In this document: in pieces, positions 1-9,102 of the stretch | How positions within the stretch are numbered: position 1 is the first letter of the stretch | Layout of the letters: every line of letters starts with the position of its first letter | Source of the DNA: Gemmata palustris | GTDB taxonomy: Bacteria > Planctomycetota > Planctomycetia > Gemmatales > Gemmataceae | DNA length: 64,000 nucleotides | Assembly: GCF_017939745.1 (NCBI RefSeq) | Contig: NZ_JAGKQQ010000001.1 | Coordinates: 3,162,001 to 3,226,000, forward strand | Direction of reading: 5' to 3' | Notes under the pieces: generated by a model | The model's database searches: none | Told to the model about the DNA's origin: nothing | The model's input: the letters and a program-made list of their open reading frames with translations, nothing else | Position numbers and translations under genes: made by a program

Positions 1-1482
1 AACACCGCCGCGCCGTTCGGCCTGAGCGGGTACGACCTGTACACCGCGCTGCTCCAGGAATCCGTCCACGCGCTGGGCGTCGGTAACAGCCCCGACCCCG
101 CGTCCGTGATGTACGAGTTCTATAGCGGCGTTCGGGCCGGGCCGTCCGCGGGCGACATTGCATCCATTCAGGCGCTCTACGGGGCGCGCCAACCCGACCA
201 GTACGAAGGGTTGGGGGGTAACGACACTTTCGCCGCGGCCACCCGCTACCGCTCCGACGTCACTGCGGACCTCACGACGACCGGCGATGTCGACGTCTAC
301 AAGTTCACCGCCGGCGTGCTCACGCAGAGCGTGACCGTGAGCCTTCGCGCCGCGGGCCTGAGCCTACTCACGGCGCGGGTCGAGGTGCTCGATGCTTCGG
401 GGCGCGTGTTGGCGTCGCGGGCCGTAACCGACCCGCTGGCCAATGACATCACGTTGTCGCTGGGCGGGCTCCGCGCGGGGGCAACGTACTACGTCCGCGT
501 ATCAGGCGCGGGTGGCGAGTTCGGTGTCGGCTCCTACGCGATCCAGATCAAGCAATCGTCGCTGCTCACTCAAGTCACCGACTTGGTGGGGAACTTGCTC
601 GAAGAGACCGGGCTGAACGACACACTGTTCACCGCAACGAGCCTTTTGAGCAAGACGCTCTCCCCCGGCCCACAGACCGAGTACGGCACGCGGGCCGCGT
701 TTGGTTCGCCCGCGGACGCGGACTATTACCGGCTCACGGTCCCGGGTTCGGTTTCCGACGGCCCCGTCAATCTGCTGGTCACGGTATGGGGCGCGGACGG
801 GCGTGTACTGAATCCCTGGATCGAAGTGCGCGACGCCACGGGGGGCGTGTTCGCCGCCCAGGTGACCTCCGCCAACGGGAACACGACGACGCTGCAAGTG
901 ACCGGGCTGAAAGCCGGGGCGACGTACTTCGTGAAGACGTTTTCCGACAGCGGGAGCGTGGGCGAGTACACCTTCGCGGCCGATGTTCGACCGGACGTCG
1001 TCACCGTGCCGGAACTGGCGTCCGGTACGGTGGGTGCGGCAACGGCTGCGACCACTGAGTTCAGCCTGGAGCAAACGAGCCAGGTTCACCTGGTGCTCAG
1101 CGCGACCGGCGCGCACGGTACGGCCGAGGCCGTTGTCACGAACGAAGCCGGGGACGTGGTCGGACGGTTCACTGCGGCCGCCGGGCGCGGGCGCTCGCTG
1201 GACCTGTACCTCGCCGCGGGCAAGTACACGGTCACCGTGCGCTCGGTCGGAGGGGATATGCTGGGCTTCCAGTTGGGGCTCGCGATCGTGACCGACCCGG
1301 TCGGCGCGCAGCCCGAAGACCCGACCGGTACACCCGCCCCCACAACGCCCCCACCACCGACTTCGCCACCGGTCCCACCGCCGAGCGAACCGCCACCACC
1401 AACAAACCCGACACCACCCCCACCGAGCGAACCGCCCCCGCCGCTCCCGCCCGATCCCGAAGACCCGGCCCAGTGGGGCTGA
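1..1482 (+). CDS. Matrixin-like protein with PPC domains, 5' end outside window
   Basis: The reading frame is open from base 1, so the N-terminus lies to the left. Bases 55-87 encode QESVHALGVGN followed by a PASVMYEF turn and, shortly after, DIASIQALYG. This is the layout of the matrixin/serralysin (M10) zinc site HExxHxxGxxH, Met-turn and C-terminal helix, but the first His is Gln and the last ligand position is Asn, so the protease is probably inactive. Two beta-sandwich segments of the pre-peptidase C-terminal (PPC) type follow (roughly bases 230-560 and 620-990; DVDVYKF and DADYYRL motifs). The C-terminal 50 residues are almost pure Pro/Thr/Ser/Glu. A secreted or surface location is inferred. 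Confidence 0.75.
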   Translation, partial: NTAAPFGLSGYDLYTALLQESVHALGVGNSPDPASVMYEFYSGVRAGPSAGDIASIQALYGARQPDQYEGLGGNDTFAAATRYRSDVTADLTTTGDVDVYKFTAGVLTQSVTVSLRAAGLSLLTARVEVLDASGRVLASRAVTDPLANDITLSLGGLRAGATYYVRVSGAGGEFGVGSYAIQIKQSSLLTQVTDLVGNLLEETGLNDTLFTATSLLSKTLSPGPQTEYGTRAAFGSPADADYYRLTVPGSVSDGPVNLLVTVWGADGRVLNPWIEVRDATGGVFAAQVTSANGNTTTLQVTGLKAGATYFVKTFSDSGSVGEYTFAADVRPDVVTVPELASGTVGAATAATTEFSLEQTSQVHLVLSATGAHGTAEAVVTNEAGDVVGRFTAAAGRGRSLDLYLAAGKYTVTVRSVGGDMLGFQLGLAIVTDPVGAQPEDPTGTPAPTTPPPPTSPPVPPPSEPPPPTNPTPPPPSEPPPPLPPDPEDPAQWG

Positions 1483-1508
1483 AAGCGAACCGGGGGTTAT
1501 TGAGATGC

Positions 1509-1557
1509 GGCGTGAGTCGCGCTGGAGGAGCCTGAACCCCTCGGCGCGACTCACGCC
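1509..1557 (+). terminator. Hairpin after the matrixin-like gene
   Basis: Perfect 14-bp inverted repeat (1509-1522 and 1544-1557) with a 21-base loop, starting 27 bases after the stop codon. No clear U-tract follows. It is probably a transcript end or 3' stability element. Confidence 0.4.
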
Positions 1558-1754
1558 CGAATGCTGGTAATTTGCCTTTAGTTTTGTGGTACCGACAACG
1601 CCATCACGTGAGACGTCCCGGGCTTCCGCCCCCGCGCGAAAAATAAAGTCGCGTCATTTCGGCGGCCCCATTGCGCCGGTTTCGTGCTAGGTAGAGTTGG
1701 AACGGTCCGCTCCGTGGACCGCTGATCTACCCCCACGCCCCGGCGATCGCCCAC

Positions 1755-4682
1755 ATGAGCGCCCGTGATTTTCCGCCCACTGCGCAGCTCCTTCAACTCC
1801 AGCCCGCGCTCGATCTCCCCGCGCCCGACGCCCAAACACCGGCGAACCCCGCGGACGTCGGCACCATCCGCAACTGGACCGGCGAAGCCGGCCTGCCGCC
1901 GGAAGCGAGCCTCGAGCCGGCGATCTTAATTGACCACCTGCGCGCTTCCGACCCCGCCACCGCCGCCAAACTGCGGGACGCGCTCGACCGCTTCCCGCCG
2001 GTGAACAGCCACTTCGCCGGGTTCGACCTGATGGCGGTCCTCGGGCGCGGGACGTTCGGCCGCGTGTACCTCGCGCGCCAGGGCGAACTCGCGGACCGGT
2101 TCGTTGCGCTCAAGGTCTCGGCCGACCTCGCGGGCGAATCGCAGACCCTCGCCCGGCTCCAGCACACGAACATCGTCCCCATCTATTCGACGCACCGCGA
2201 CGGGCCGTTCCAGGCGGTGTGCATGCCGTTCTTCGGCGTCGCCACGCTCGCGCACCTGCTCCACCGGTTCCGCGGGAACACGGCCGTCCCCGCGACCGGT
2301 CGGCAACTGCTCGACACCCTCAAGGGGCTCAGCGACGAGACAGAAATCCCGGCCCTCGGTTCGCGCGTCACGGGTACGGGCACCGGTCCCAAATCGCTCG
2401 GGGCCTCCGCGATCGCCGTGGATGAGGAGGAAGCCCACCTGCGCGCGGTCCGCGGACCGGTTCGCGCGGGCGGCCCGCTGGAGGTTCTGCGCGAGGTCAC
2501 GTACCCCGATGCCGTGTCCTGGATCGGTGCCCGGCTCGCCGACGGACTGGAACACGCCCACTCCCACGGCATCCTGCACAACGATTTGAAGCCGGCCAAC
2601 GTGCTCCTCACCGACGACGGCCAGCCGATGCTCCTCGACTTCGGCGTGTCCGAAGACATGAAGGTGCGGGCCGTGACGCCCGGCGCGCACATCGGCGGGA
2701 CACTGCCTTACATGGCTCCCGAGCACCTGCGCTCGGTGCGCGACCGCATCCCCGCGACCGACGCCCGGAGCGACGTCTACGCCCTCGGCATCATTCTGTT
2801 CGAGTTGCTCACGGGGGAGCACCCGTTCCGCGTGCCCGTGGGCAAACTGGAAGACGAAATCCCGCTCATGCTCACGGAGCGCTCCGCGCTCCCGCCTCGG
2901 CTGCGTGCGCGCAACGGACAGGTGTCGCGCGGGCTGGAAGCGATCGTCCGCAAGTGCCTGGAACCGGACGCCGCGCACCGGTACCAGACCGCGGCCGACC
3001 TGCGGGACGACCTCGACCGGCACCGCGCGGATTTGCCACTGCGGTTCGCGCGCGTCCCGGTCCGCGAGCGCGTGCGGAAGTGGGCGCGACGGCACCCGCG
3101 GTTGACGTCCCATCTGAGCCTCGCGACCGTGGCCGTAACTGCGCTCGCGCTGTGTCTCGGGGGTCTGTTCGCAGCCAGCGCGCGGGCGGAACGGTCCGAC
3201 GCCGCCGTGAACGCGCGGCACTTTGACGACGATCTGAAGTCCGCACACTACCTGCTCAGCACCCGCGCGCCCGAACCGGCCACGGTGGAAGAGGGGGTCG
3301 CCAAATGCACGGCCGCGCTCGCGCGGTATGGGCTGCCGGACGACGTCCGCTGGGAGCGCCGACCCGAGTTCCGCACGCTCTCGGCCCAGGAACAACAGCA
3401 GGTGCGCACCAAGATCGCCGAAGCCTGCCTGCTCCTCGCGCGAGGGCAGGCGCTCCGTGCGAAGCCCGGGGCCAGCGCGGACGGGGCGCTCGGTGAAGCC
3501 CTTCGCGCGAACGAGCTGGCCGAACAGATCGCCGGAGGTACCACGAAGGCGCTCTGGGAACAGCGGGCCGATCTGATGCGCCGACTCGGTCGGTCCGAGG
3601 GCGCGTCGCGGTCCGCGGAGAAGGCCAAGGATGCGCCGCTCGCGACCGCCGGCGACTACTACCTCTCCGGGACCGAGGCCATGACCAATGGCAAGCACCG
3701 GGAGGCCCTTCCGCTGCTGCGGAAGGCGATCGAACTCGACCCGGGCGACTTCTCTTCGCACCTGAGTTTGGGGCGCTGTTACGAGGGCCTGGGCCGGTAC
3801 TCGGATGCCTCCGCGTGCTACACCACCGCGATCGCACTGCGCCCGGACCACGCGGGCGGGTACTACGCACGCGGACTGGTCGCGCTGCGGACCCACGACC
3901 CGGCCCGCGCGAAGAGTGACCTCGACAAGACCGCCGACCTGCTCCCCGAGACCGCCGACGTGTACCTGAACCGCGCGCTGGCGCACCAGGAATTGAAGGA
4001 CTACGCGGCCGGCCTGCGCGACCTGGAGCACGCGACCGAACTGGGCGCGCCACAAGTTCGGGCGCTGTGTATGCGGGCACAGATCAAGCACCTCTCCGGC
4101 GACAAAGACGGCGCGAAGAAGGATCTGGCCGAGGCCATGAAACTGAACGCAGAAGACGATGTGGGCCTCGTGGCCCGCGGCATCGCGAGGCTCAGTACCG
4201 ACCTCGCCGGGGCCGTCAGCGACTTCGACGCGGCCCTCGCGATCAACCCGCGCTCGATTCCGGCACAGCAGAACAAGGCCCACACGCAGGCCAAAATGGG
4301 GAAGACACGCGACGCGATCCGCACCCTCGACGCGCTACTGGAGCAGTTCCCGGACTACGTCCCGGCTCGGTCCGGGCGCGGCGTGCTGCACGCCCGATTG
4401 GGCAACGCGACCGAGGCCATCGCGGACGCGACCGACGTCCTCAAGCGCGAACCGTCCCCCGTGAATGCGTACCAGGCCGCCTGCGTTTACGCGCTGCTCG
4501 ACAAGGTCCAGCCCGGCGCGCGAGCCGAAGCGATCCGGCTCCTGACGGCCGCCCTCCGAAGAGGCTTCGGCCACGAACACGTCGAATCGGACAAGGATCT
4601 GGACCCCATCCGCGGTACACCCGAGTTCAAGCGCGTCGTCGAAAGTGTCCAGGCGCTCCGTACCGATGTCGGCCGGCAGTAG
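1755..4682 (+). CDS. Ser/Thr protein kinase with transmembrane segment and TPR repeats
   Basis: 975 residues. The kinase domain spans about residues 88-430: glycine loop LGRGTFGRVYLA, catalytic Lys in VALKV, catalytic loop HNDLKPANVLL (His275, Asp277), DFGV, and the APE-like MAPEHL. The Arg of the usual HRD is Asn, so this is a non-RD kinase that need not depend on activation-loop phosphorylation. A basic segment and one hydrophobic span (about 455-475) follow. From about 640 to 940 there are TPR units (A..Y..RG.A motifs). The topology puts the kinase in the cytoplasm and the TPR array across the membrane. Typical planctomycete PASTA-less kinase. The start was chosen at the ATG ahead of SARDFPP; no strong ribosome site is visible. 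Confidence 0.9.
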   Translation: MSARDFPPTAQLLQLQPALDLPAPDAQTPANPADVGTIRNWTGEAGLPPEASLEPAILIDHLRASDPATAAKLRDALDRFPPVNSHFAGFDLMAVLGRGTFGRVYLARQGELADRFVALKVSADLAGESQTLARLQHTNIVPIYSTHRDGPFQAVCMPFFGVATLAHLLHRFRGNTAVPATGRQLLDTLKGLSDETEIPALGSRVTGTGTGPKSLGASAIAVDEEEAHLRAVRGPVRAGGPLEVLREVTYPDAVSWIGARLADGLEHAHSHGILHNDLKPANVLLTDDGQPMLLDFGVSEDMKVRAVTPGAHIGGTLPYMAPEHLRSVRDRIPATDARSDVYALGIILFELLTGEHPFRVPVGKLEDEIPLMLTERSALPPRLRARNGQVSRGLEAIVRKCLEPDAAHRYQTAADLRDDLDRHRADLPLRFARVPVRERVRKWARRHPRLTSHLSLATVAVTALALCLGGLFAASARAERSDAAVNARHFDDDLKSAHYLLSTRAPEPATVEEGVAKCTAALARYGLPDDVRWERRPEFRTLSAQEQQQVRTKIAEACLLLARGQALRAKPGASADGALGEALRANELAEQIAGGTTKALWEQRADLMRRLGRSEGASRSAEKAKDAPLATAGDYYLSGTEAMTNGKHREALPLLRKAIELDPGDFSSHLSLGRCYEGLGRYSDASACYTTAIALRPDHAGGYYARGLVALRTHDPARAKSDLDKTADLLPETADVYLNRALAHQELKDYAAGLRDLEHATELGAPQVRALCMRAQIKHLSGDKDGAKKDLAEAMKLNAEDDVGLVARGIARLSTDLAGAVSDFDAALAINPRSIPAQQNKAHTQAKMGKTRDAIRTLDALLEQFPDYVPARSGRGVLHARLGNATEAIADATDVLKREPSPVNAYQAACVYALLDKVQPGARAEAIRLLTAALRRGFGHEHVESDKDLDPIRGTPEFKRVVESVQALRTDVGRQ

Positions 4683-4689
4683 AGACACG

Positions 4690-4791
4690 CTACAGCTTGC
4701 CGAGCACGAGATCGATGACCCAGCACTCGCGCACGTGCGGCCCCGGTCCGCGGCAGTGATCGAGTACCTCGGCGCGGTCGCACCCGGCCCC
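4690..4791 (-). pseudogene. Decayed 3' fragment of an MTEAEWL-family paralog
   Basis: On the minus strand this stretch encodes GCDRAEVLDHCRGPG, then HVRECWVIDLVLGKL and a stop. That matches the C-terminus of the intact paralog at 5222-5875 (GCDATDVLNHCRGPG, GCWVVDRVLGKE), with drift (Gly to Glu in the GCW motif, terminal Glu to Leu). The rest of the gene is missing: the fragment ends exactly where a copy of repeat family 2 begins at 4792. It is a remnant of a second gene copy truncated by the repeat cluster. Confidence 0.7.
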
Positions 4792-4876
4792 ACCAATGCC
4801 GGTACCCCGAAGGGGTTACACATCTCAGCCCAGGGTCAATCGCAACGCGGGCGCACCCTGGGAAACCCGTGCGCAC
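4792..4876. repeat. Interspersed repeat family 2, copy A (85 bp)
   Basis: Begins ACCAATGCCGGTACCCCGAA and ends CCGTGCGCAC. Copies at 5089-5174 and 47869-47953 are about 90% identical. It contains an internal CCCAGGGT/ACCCTGGG inverted pair. Two copies flank a family-1 palindrome here. Confidence 0.8.
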
Positions 4877-4926
4877 ATGCGCCACCAAACAACATCCGGC
4901 AGGCCGGAGCCCAATGGTGGGCCGTC

Positions 4927-5062
4927 ATGTAGGGTGGGTCCAGGCTTTGCGCAGGCCCACCATTACCCCGACGAGCGCGAACGCACCCCGCGCGCCACAA
5001 TCCCCACCGGCACGTCCCAGGCGCGATGGTGGGCCTGCGCAAAGCCTGGACCCACCCTACAT
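4927..5062. repeat. Interspersed repeat family 1, inverted pair
   Basis: Two perfectly complementary 37-bp arms (4927-4963 and 5026-5062; core GTAGGGTGGGTC ... GGCCCACCAT) separated by 62 bp. The same arms and spacer text recur at 47708-47839 and 53528-53820. An RNA from this unit would fold into a long hairpin. Confidence 0.85.
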
Positions 5063-5088
5063 CAAACCATGCCCCGCGCGCCCGCGCG

Positions 5089-5174
5089 ACCAATGCCGGT
5101 ACCCCGAAGGGATTACACTCCCCAGCCCAGGGGTCGACCGCAACGCGGGCGCCCCCTGGGAAACCCGTGCGCAC
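5089..5174. repeat. Interspersed repeat family 2, copy B
   Basis: Second copy of the 85-bp unit, in the same orientation as copy A. It lies between the family-1 palindrome and the 3' end of the intact paralog at 5222. Confidence 0.8.
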
Positions 5175-5221
5175 CTCCCGCGCTGCCATCCGTCGCCTAC
5201 AAACCAACACCCGCCCCCCCG

Positions 5222-5875
5222 CTACTCCTTCCCCAGCACCCGATCGACGACCCAGCACCCGCGCACGTGCGGCCCCGGCCCACGGCAGTGGTTCAGCACA
5301 TCGGTGGCGTCGCACCCGGCGTCCTGGAGCGCGTCGGCCAGAATCGGCATCGCGCTAAACTCGCGCGACTTGTACATTTGGGACGCGAGCGCGAGAACAG
5401 TGTCGGTGCGCCACGAAGGAGAGAAAGGCACGGGGCGGAACGGGTTCCCGAGGATCTCGCGAAGCAAAAATGGTTGGAACCGGCCCGTCAATATGCGGGA
5501 GTCATTCCAGGCATTGAGCGTCTCCAGGTTTGCCAGTCCTCTGTCGCCGAACGTTGCTAATAGGCAGTGTCTGTGAACACTTCGCTTGTCGGGTGCGCCG
5601 AACCCCCATTCTCGCTTTTCAAGAGTCGCCGTCCTGAAGGTGTACCCGTACATCGCCGTGCCCGCCTCATAGAACTCTTCGTGCGTTGCCGACGAATCAG
5701 CATAGCGCTCGGCAGTGGCCACGGCCTCACGCATATCCCCGGCGGGGATTCGGTCCCAGATACAGTGCGCACACGCAACCACAAAAAGCCTTCGCTGCCG
5801 GTTGCTTACCTTGTGCCAAAGGAGTCTCACCATCGGCATCGGATCATCGCACGCGAGCCATTCCGCTTCGGTCAT
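5222..5875 (-). CDS. MTEAEWL-family paralogous protein, unknown function
   Basis: 217 residues, no signal peptide. Starts MTEAEWLACDDP, with an N-terminal helical part containing a VVACAHCIWDRI segment, a middle EVAERYAD-like helix (TAERYAD), then GNPFRPVPFSPSWRT and a highly conserved end (MPILADALQDAGCDATDVL, HCRGPGPHVRGCW, VLGKE). Intact relatives lie at 13637-14341, 49517-50113 and 50117-50785, and a broken one at 4690-4791. The conserved Cys, His and Trp at the C-terminus suggest a folded or metal-binding module, but no function can be assigned. A ribosome site (GGGGGCG) precedes the ATG. Confidence 0.8.
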   Translation of the reverse strand: MTEAEWLACDDPMPMVRLLWHKVSNRQRRLFVVACAHCIWDRIPAGDMREAVATAERYADSSATHEEFYEAGTAMYGYTFRTATLEKREWGFGAPDKRSVHRHCLLATFGDRGLANLETLNAWNDSRILTGRFQPFLLREILGNPFRPVPFSPSWRTDTVLALASQMYKSREFSAMPILADALQDAGCDATDVLNHCRGPGPHVRGCWVVDRVLGKE

Positions 5876-6140
5876 TGATCGCCCCCTGGTGCCGCTCCCA
5901 GCATGACCGATCTCGTGCCGACCGCAAGCCCCGCAGCTCGACCGGCCGAAATGACGCCCGGCGACCCGTTCCCCACGCGCTCGCGTTATCGTACTTCGGG
6001 CGACGTTGCCCGGCTGGACTCACGCACGCTCATGTCAGGATAATACCCGCGTGCAATCATTCGCAAAAATTATGCGGATGCAAATTGGGAAATCCGCAAC
6101 AATGTGATTGACCGGCCAAAGGACAACCCGGGGGACACAC

Positions 6141-7394
6141 ATGTTGCGCTTCACGATGGCGTCGATCGCCGTGGCGGTGGTCGGCGCAATACTCGCCGCC
6201 CCGGTGCCACCGGAGCGGCCCGCGAAGGCTCTGGTGGACGCCCTGGGCGACCCGAGCGCGAAGGTGCGCGACGAGTCGTTCGCGGCTCTACGGGACCGGG
6301 CCGACGCGCGGCCGTGGCTGCGCCGCGCGGCCCGGTCCGCGGATCAGGACATCGCGCGTCGGGCCGCGGCTCTGCTGGTTCCGCACGAGAAGGCCCGCCA
6401 GGAGGCGGTGGTCCCGGCGATCGATGCCTGCGTGCGCGAGGGGCGCATCGACCTACTGACCGAGTGGCACCAGTTCTGGAAGCCCCGGGCCGAGGCCGAT
6501 CTGTGGACCGTCGGGCCGCGCGCCGCGAAAGCCGGGATGGATCTCTTCGCCAAGTCGTGCCCGAAGGGGAGTTGGGAGCGGTTCGAGAAGATGCTCGCCC
6601 TGCACTCGCGCGTAGTTGCGCGATCCCACGACGGCCCCTATCCAGAGCAGTTCCGTAGCAAGGGTGATTCAACCTGGAGCATTCGGACGGATCGGATGGT
6701 CCAGGTGCCCTTTCCGCCGGAATGTATCCGGTTCGCCTCGATCGGCGGCCCGGCACATCTGGGGATGAGGCCCTCACGCGCGGAGCAGTTTCTGGTTCTT
6801 GGGCCGGTTCAAGCGAGAAGGATCGACACCGCGTTTGTCGCGTGCGACGGGGACGTGTGGGGCGAGACCCCCGAGTTCGAGCCGTCGAAGGGCGTCCTGA
6901 CCGCCCGGGGCATCGTCGTGTGTCGCGGCAACTTTACCGGCTGGCACGGGGTTGGCGCATGTGTGCTGCTGGTGGACGGAGACGTGGATCTGACGCAGTC
7001 GAGCGAGACGAGAGGCAACCTGATCCGCGCGTCGGGCGAGGTTCGCCTGCCGAGCGATAAGGATGCCCTTCCGGTGAACTGTACGATCGAGTCGCGCGTG
7101 AAGGACGCGACGGCCCCGTACAAGTTCTTCGAGGTGTCCGACACGGGCCTGTTGGTGGCCGACGACGAGGAGGGCTTGGTCGTCACCGGGATCAAGCCCA
7201 ACACCCCGTTCGGCACCAGCGGGATCGCCAAGGGCGACCTGATCCGGTCCATCGACGACGCCCCGGCCGGGCACTCCGAGCAATTCCGCAAAGTGCTCCG
7301 ACGTGCGCTGGTGTGCCAGGGCGATTGCCTCATCACCGTCACGCGCGGCGACAAGACCATCGACATCCCCGTCTTCTTCCCGCTACCCAAGTAA
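6141..7394 (+). CDS. Exported HEAT-like and PDZ domain protein
   Basis: 417 residues from the ATG at 6141, chosen over an upstream start because GGGGGAC sits correctly before it and the protein then opens with a signal peptide (MLRFTMASIAVAVVGAILAA). Residues 25-110 resemble HEAT repeats (AKVRDESFAALRDRADARPW; DIARRAAALL), as in many planctomycete proteins that start with this repeat. A central beta-rich region (about 150-320) is not recognised. Residues about 330-410 form a PDZ domain (GLVVTGIKPNTPFGTSGI, KGDLIRSIDD). Likely periplasmic; partner or substrate unknown. Confidence 0.75.
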   Translation: MLRFTMASIAVAVVGAILAAPVPPERPAKALVDALGDPSAKVRDESFAALRDRADARPWLRRAARSADQDIARRAAALLVPHEKARQEAVVPAIDACVREGRIDLLTEWHQFWKPRAEADLWTVGPRAAKAGMDLFAKSCPKGSWERFEKMLALHSRVVARSHDGPYPEQFRSKGDSTWSIRTDRMVQVPFPPECIRFASIGGPAHLGMRPSRAEQFLVLGPVQARRIDTAFVACDGDVWGETPEFEPSKGVLTARGIVVCRGNFTGWHGVGACVLLVDGDVDLTQSSETRGNLIRASGEVRLPSDKDALPVNCTIESRVKDATAPYKFFEVSDTGLLVADDEEGLVVTGIKPNTPFGTSGIAKGDLIRSIDDAPAGHSEQFRKVLRRALVCQGDCLITVTRGDKTIDIPVFFPLPK

Positions 7395-7488
7395 ATACCG
7401 GGGCCTCAAAGAGTTCGCGACTACATCTGATCCGGTACCGCGCGAGCGGCCTGCAACGCACTCGGCTGCGACCCTGTACCGCGCCGCT

Positions 7489-7989
7489 TCAGGCTCCCGG
7501 AGCGGTGCGGGCGAGTTCGACCGCCGCAGCGCACGCGGTCGAGAGCGCGGACACCACCGGCACCCCCGGGCAGTCCTGGCCGAACCGGTGCCGGATGTAG
7601 CGCGCCCCGCTGAACCCGTCCTCGAGCCCGACCACGAGCCGCACCCCGTCGCGCTCGTGGCGCACCTTCCACTCGGCCAACTCGAACCGGCTGGTCTGGG
7701 CGTAGGCCCGACCGGGCACGCTCACCGCCTCGCGCGCCAGCCAGAACAGGATCACGCCGTGCCCGGCCGCCCGGCGCAAGTGGTGCGTTTCCCAATCGAC
7801 TTGCGCCGCGTACTCGGAGTCGCGCCGCGGGCCGGGGCGCCGGGGTGATGCGACGGCGAGGGCCGGGGCGTGTTCCGCGAACCACTGAAGCGCTTCGGCC
7901 TGCCAGTCCGGGGCGCCCTGGATCGGACCCGCCAGAAACACGAGCGGTCCGTCGATGGGCGAAATAGTCAGCGGCAAAAACGCACTCAC
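7489..7989 (-). CDS. Nucleoside 2-deoxyribosyltransferase-like protein
   Basis: 166 residues from a GTG at 7989 preceded by AGGGGC; an in-frame TTG at 8046 is the alternative. The N-terminal FLAGPIQGAPDWQAEAL is the phosphate-loop-like signature of the nucleoside 2-deoxyribosyltransferase-like families (probably PF15891). The segment ILFWLAREAVS and the later RFELAEWKVRH supply the second strand and the candidate catalytic Glu. Members of this superfamily cleave or transfer N-glycosidic bonds of (deoxy)nucleosides or nucleotides; the substrate here is unknown. It converges with the PDZ gene on its left. Confidence 0.65.
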   Translation of the reverse strand: MSAFLPLTISPIDGPLVFLAGPIQGAPDWQAEALQWFAEHAPALAVASPRRPGPRRDSEYAAQVDWETHHLRRAAGHGVILFWLAREAVSVPGRAYAQTSRFELAEWKVRHERDGVRLVVGLEDGFSGARYIRHRFGQDCPGVPVVSALSTACAAAVELARTAPGA

Positions 7990-8156
7990 GACGTGCCCCT
8001 GTGACTCGCAACAATAACGCTCACCGGTTTGTGCGGTGAGTCGCAAATGTCAGAAGTCGACACTGCGGAGCCGCGCCGGGTTCGGTGCGCGCCGAGGGTG
8101 AGTGTCATCACACCCTCGGTACGGCTGTGGAACACCGGCACGGAGTCACTGAACCG

Positions 8157-8984
8157 TTACGGCTTCGGAGCGGGCACCGCGGGCAACCCGCCGCACGCCG
8201 GAGCGCAGTTGCCGCTGAAGCAGGAGACCTGCGGACCGTTGCACGGGCCGCCGCGGTTGAAGTGCCCGCCGAAGAGGTCTTCAAACGTCCCCTTGCTCGG
8301 CACAAAGATCCGGTCGCCCGGCAGGATCTGGTAGTTCGTCGAAGTGTCGCCGAGTTGCACGATGTTCGTGTAGCACACCGGGAGCACCGTGCGGCACCCG
8401 TCGGGGGCCGAGGGGCGGGCGACGATGATGTTCTGCGGCGACGACCGGCGCGTCGGTCCACCGGCCTGGGTGATCGCGGAGAGCACCGTGTCGTGGCCCG
8501 TGATCGGGAACGCACCGGGGGCGTTCACTTCGCCGAGCACGTAGAACACTTTCCCCGGCCGCGCGAGCAACCGCACCGTCACAGCGACCGCGTTCTTCTC
8601 TTTCGACTTGATCGCGTCGCGCACTTGCACTTCGACTTCCGGCAGCGTCTTGCCCGCGACCACCGGGCGCCCGTACTGGCCGAGGTCGATGGTGCCGTCG
8701 GGCTGTACCGGCTGATCCGGCGGGAGCCGAACCGGGGCGTCGAGTTCAACCGGTTGCACAAGCAGCGTGTCACCGGCTTCGACCACGTGCGGAGCGAGGA
8801 GCGACATGGCAAGTTCCCGCGGCACCGGTGCGGGAACGGGGGCCGTGTCGCGCACGGCCTTCGCGTTCTTGTTTAAAGGATTCGTCGGTGTGCTGAACCC
8901 GAGCGATTCGCCCACGGTCGAACACCCCGTTACAACGATTAGCATCAACCCGAGGGCAACACCGGCCCGAGCACGAATTACCAT
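8157..8984 (-). CDS. Polysaccharide export lipoprotein, Wza/OtnA type
   Basis: 275 residues from the ATG at 8984, which has a strong GGAAAGGAG site; an upstream in-frame start is rejected for that reason. The lipoprotein signal ends LMLIVVTGC, giving an acylated Cys. The poly-export domain (VEAGDTLLVQP, DGTIDLGQYGRPVVAGKTL) is followed by an SLBB-like domain (VFYVLGEVNAPGAFPI, LSAITQAGG) and a short Pro/Gly/Cys-rich tail. The family forms outer-membrane or envelope pores for capsule or exopolysaccharide. No glycosyltransferase or Wzc-type kinase lies nearby in the window. Confidence 0.85.
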   Translation of the reverse strand: MVIRARAGVALGLMLIVVTGCSTVGESLGFSTPTNPLNKNAKAVRDTAPVPAPVPRELAMSLLAPHVVEAGDTLLVQPVELDAPVRLPPDQPVQPDGTIDLGQYGRPVVAGKTLPEVEVQVRDAIKSKEKNAVAVTVRLLARPGKVFYVLGEVNAPGAFPITGHDTVLSAITQAGGPTRRSSPQNIIVARPSAPDGCRTVLPVCYTNIVQLGDTSTNYQILPGDRIFVPSKGTFEDLFGGHFNRGGPCNGPQVSCFSGNCAPACGGLPAVPAPKP

Positions 8985-9102
8985 AACACCGGCTCCTTTC
9001 CAGCTTACCTGGGGCATCGGTGTTATCGGGCCAAATGAAACGTCCTCTTAAACCGTTCTCCTCGATATATCCCAAACTCTGCACTTTCTCCGCACGACCG
9101 CG

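Noticed and set aside
1926-4283. 785-codon open frame antisense to the TPR kinase
   Set aside because: Arises from high GC at third codon positions of the real gene; the translated text shows no domain.
5222-5875. TIGR02996 repeat-companion domain
   Set aside because: That domain also starts MTE but continues with FLAAI and a YADWLEE motif; neither is present, so the paralogs were described only by their own motifs.
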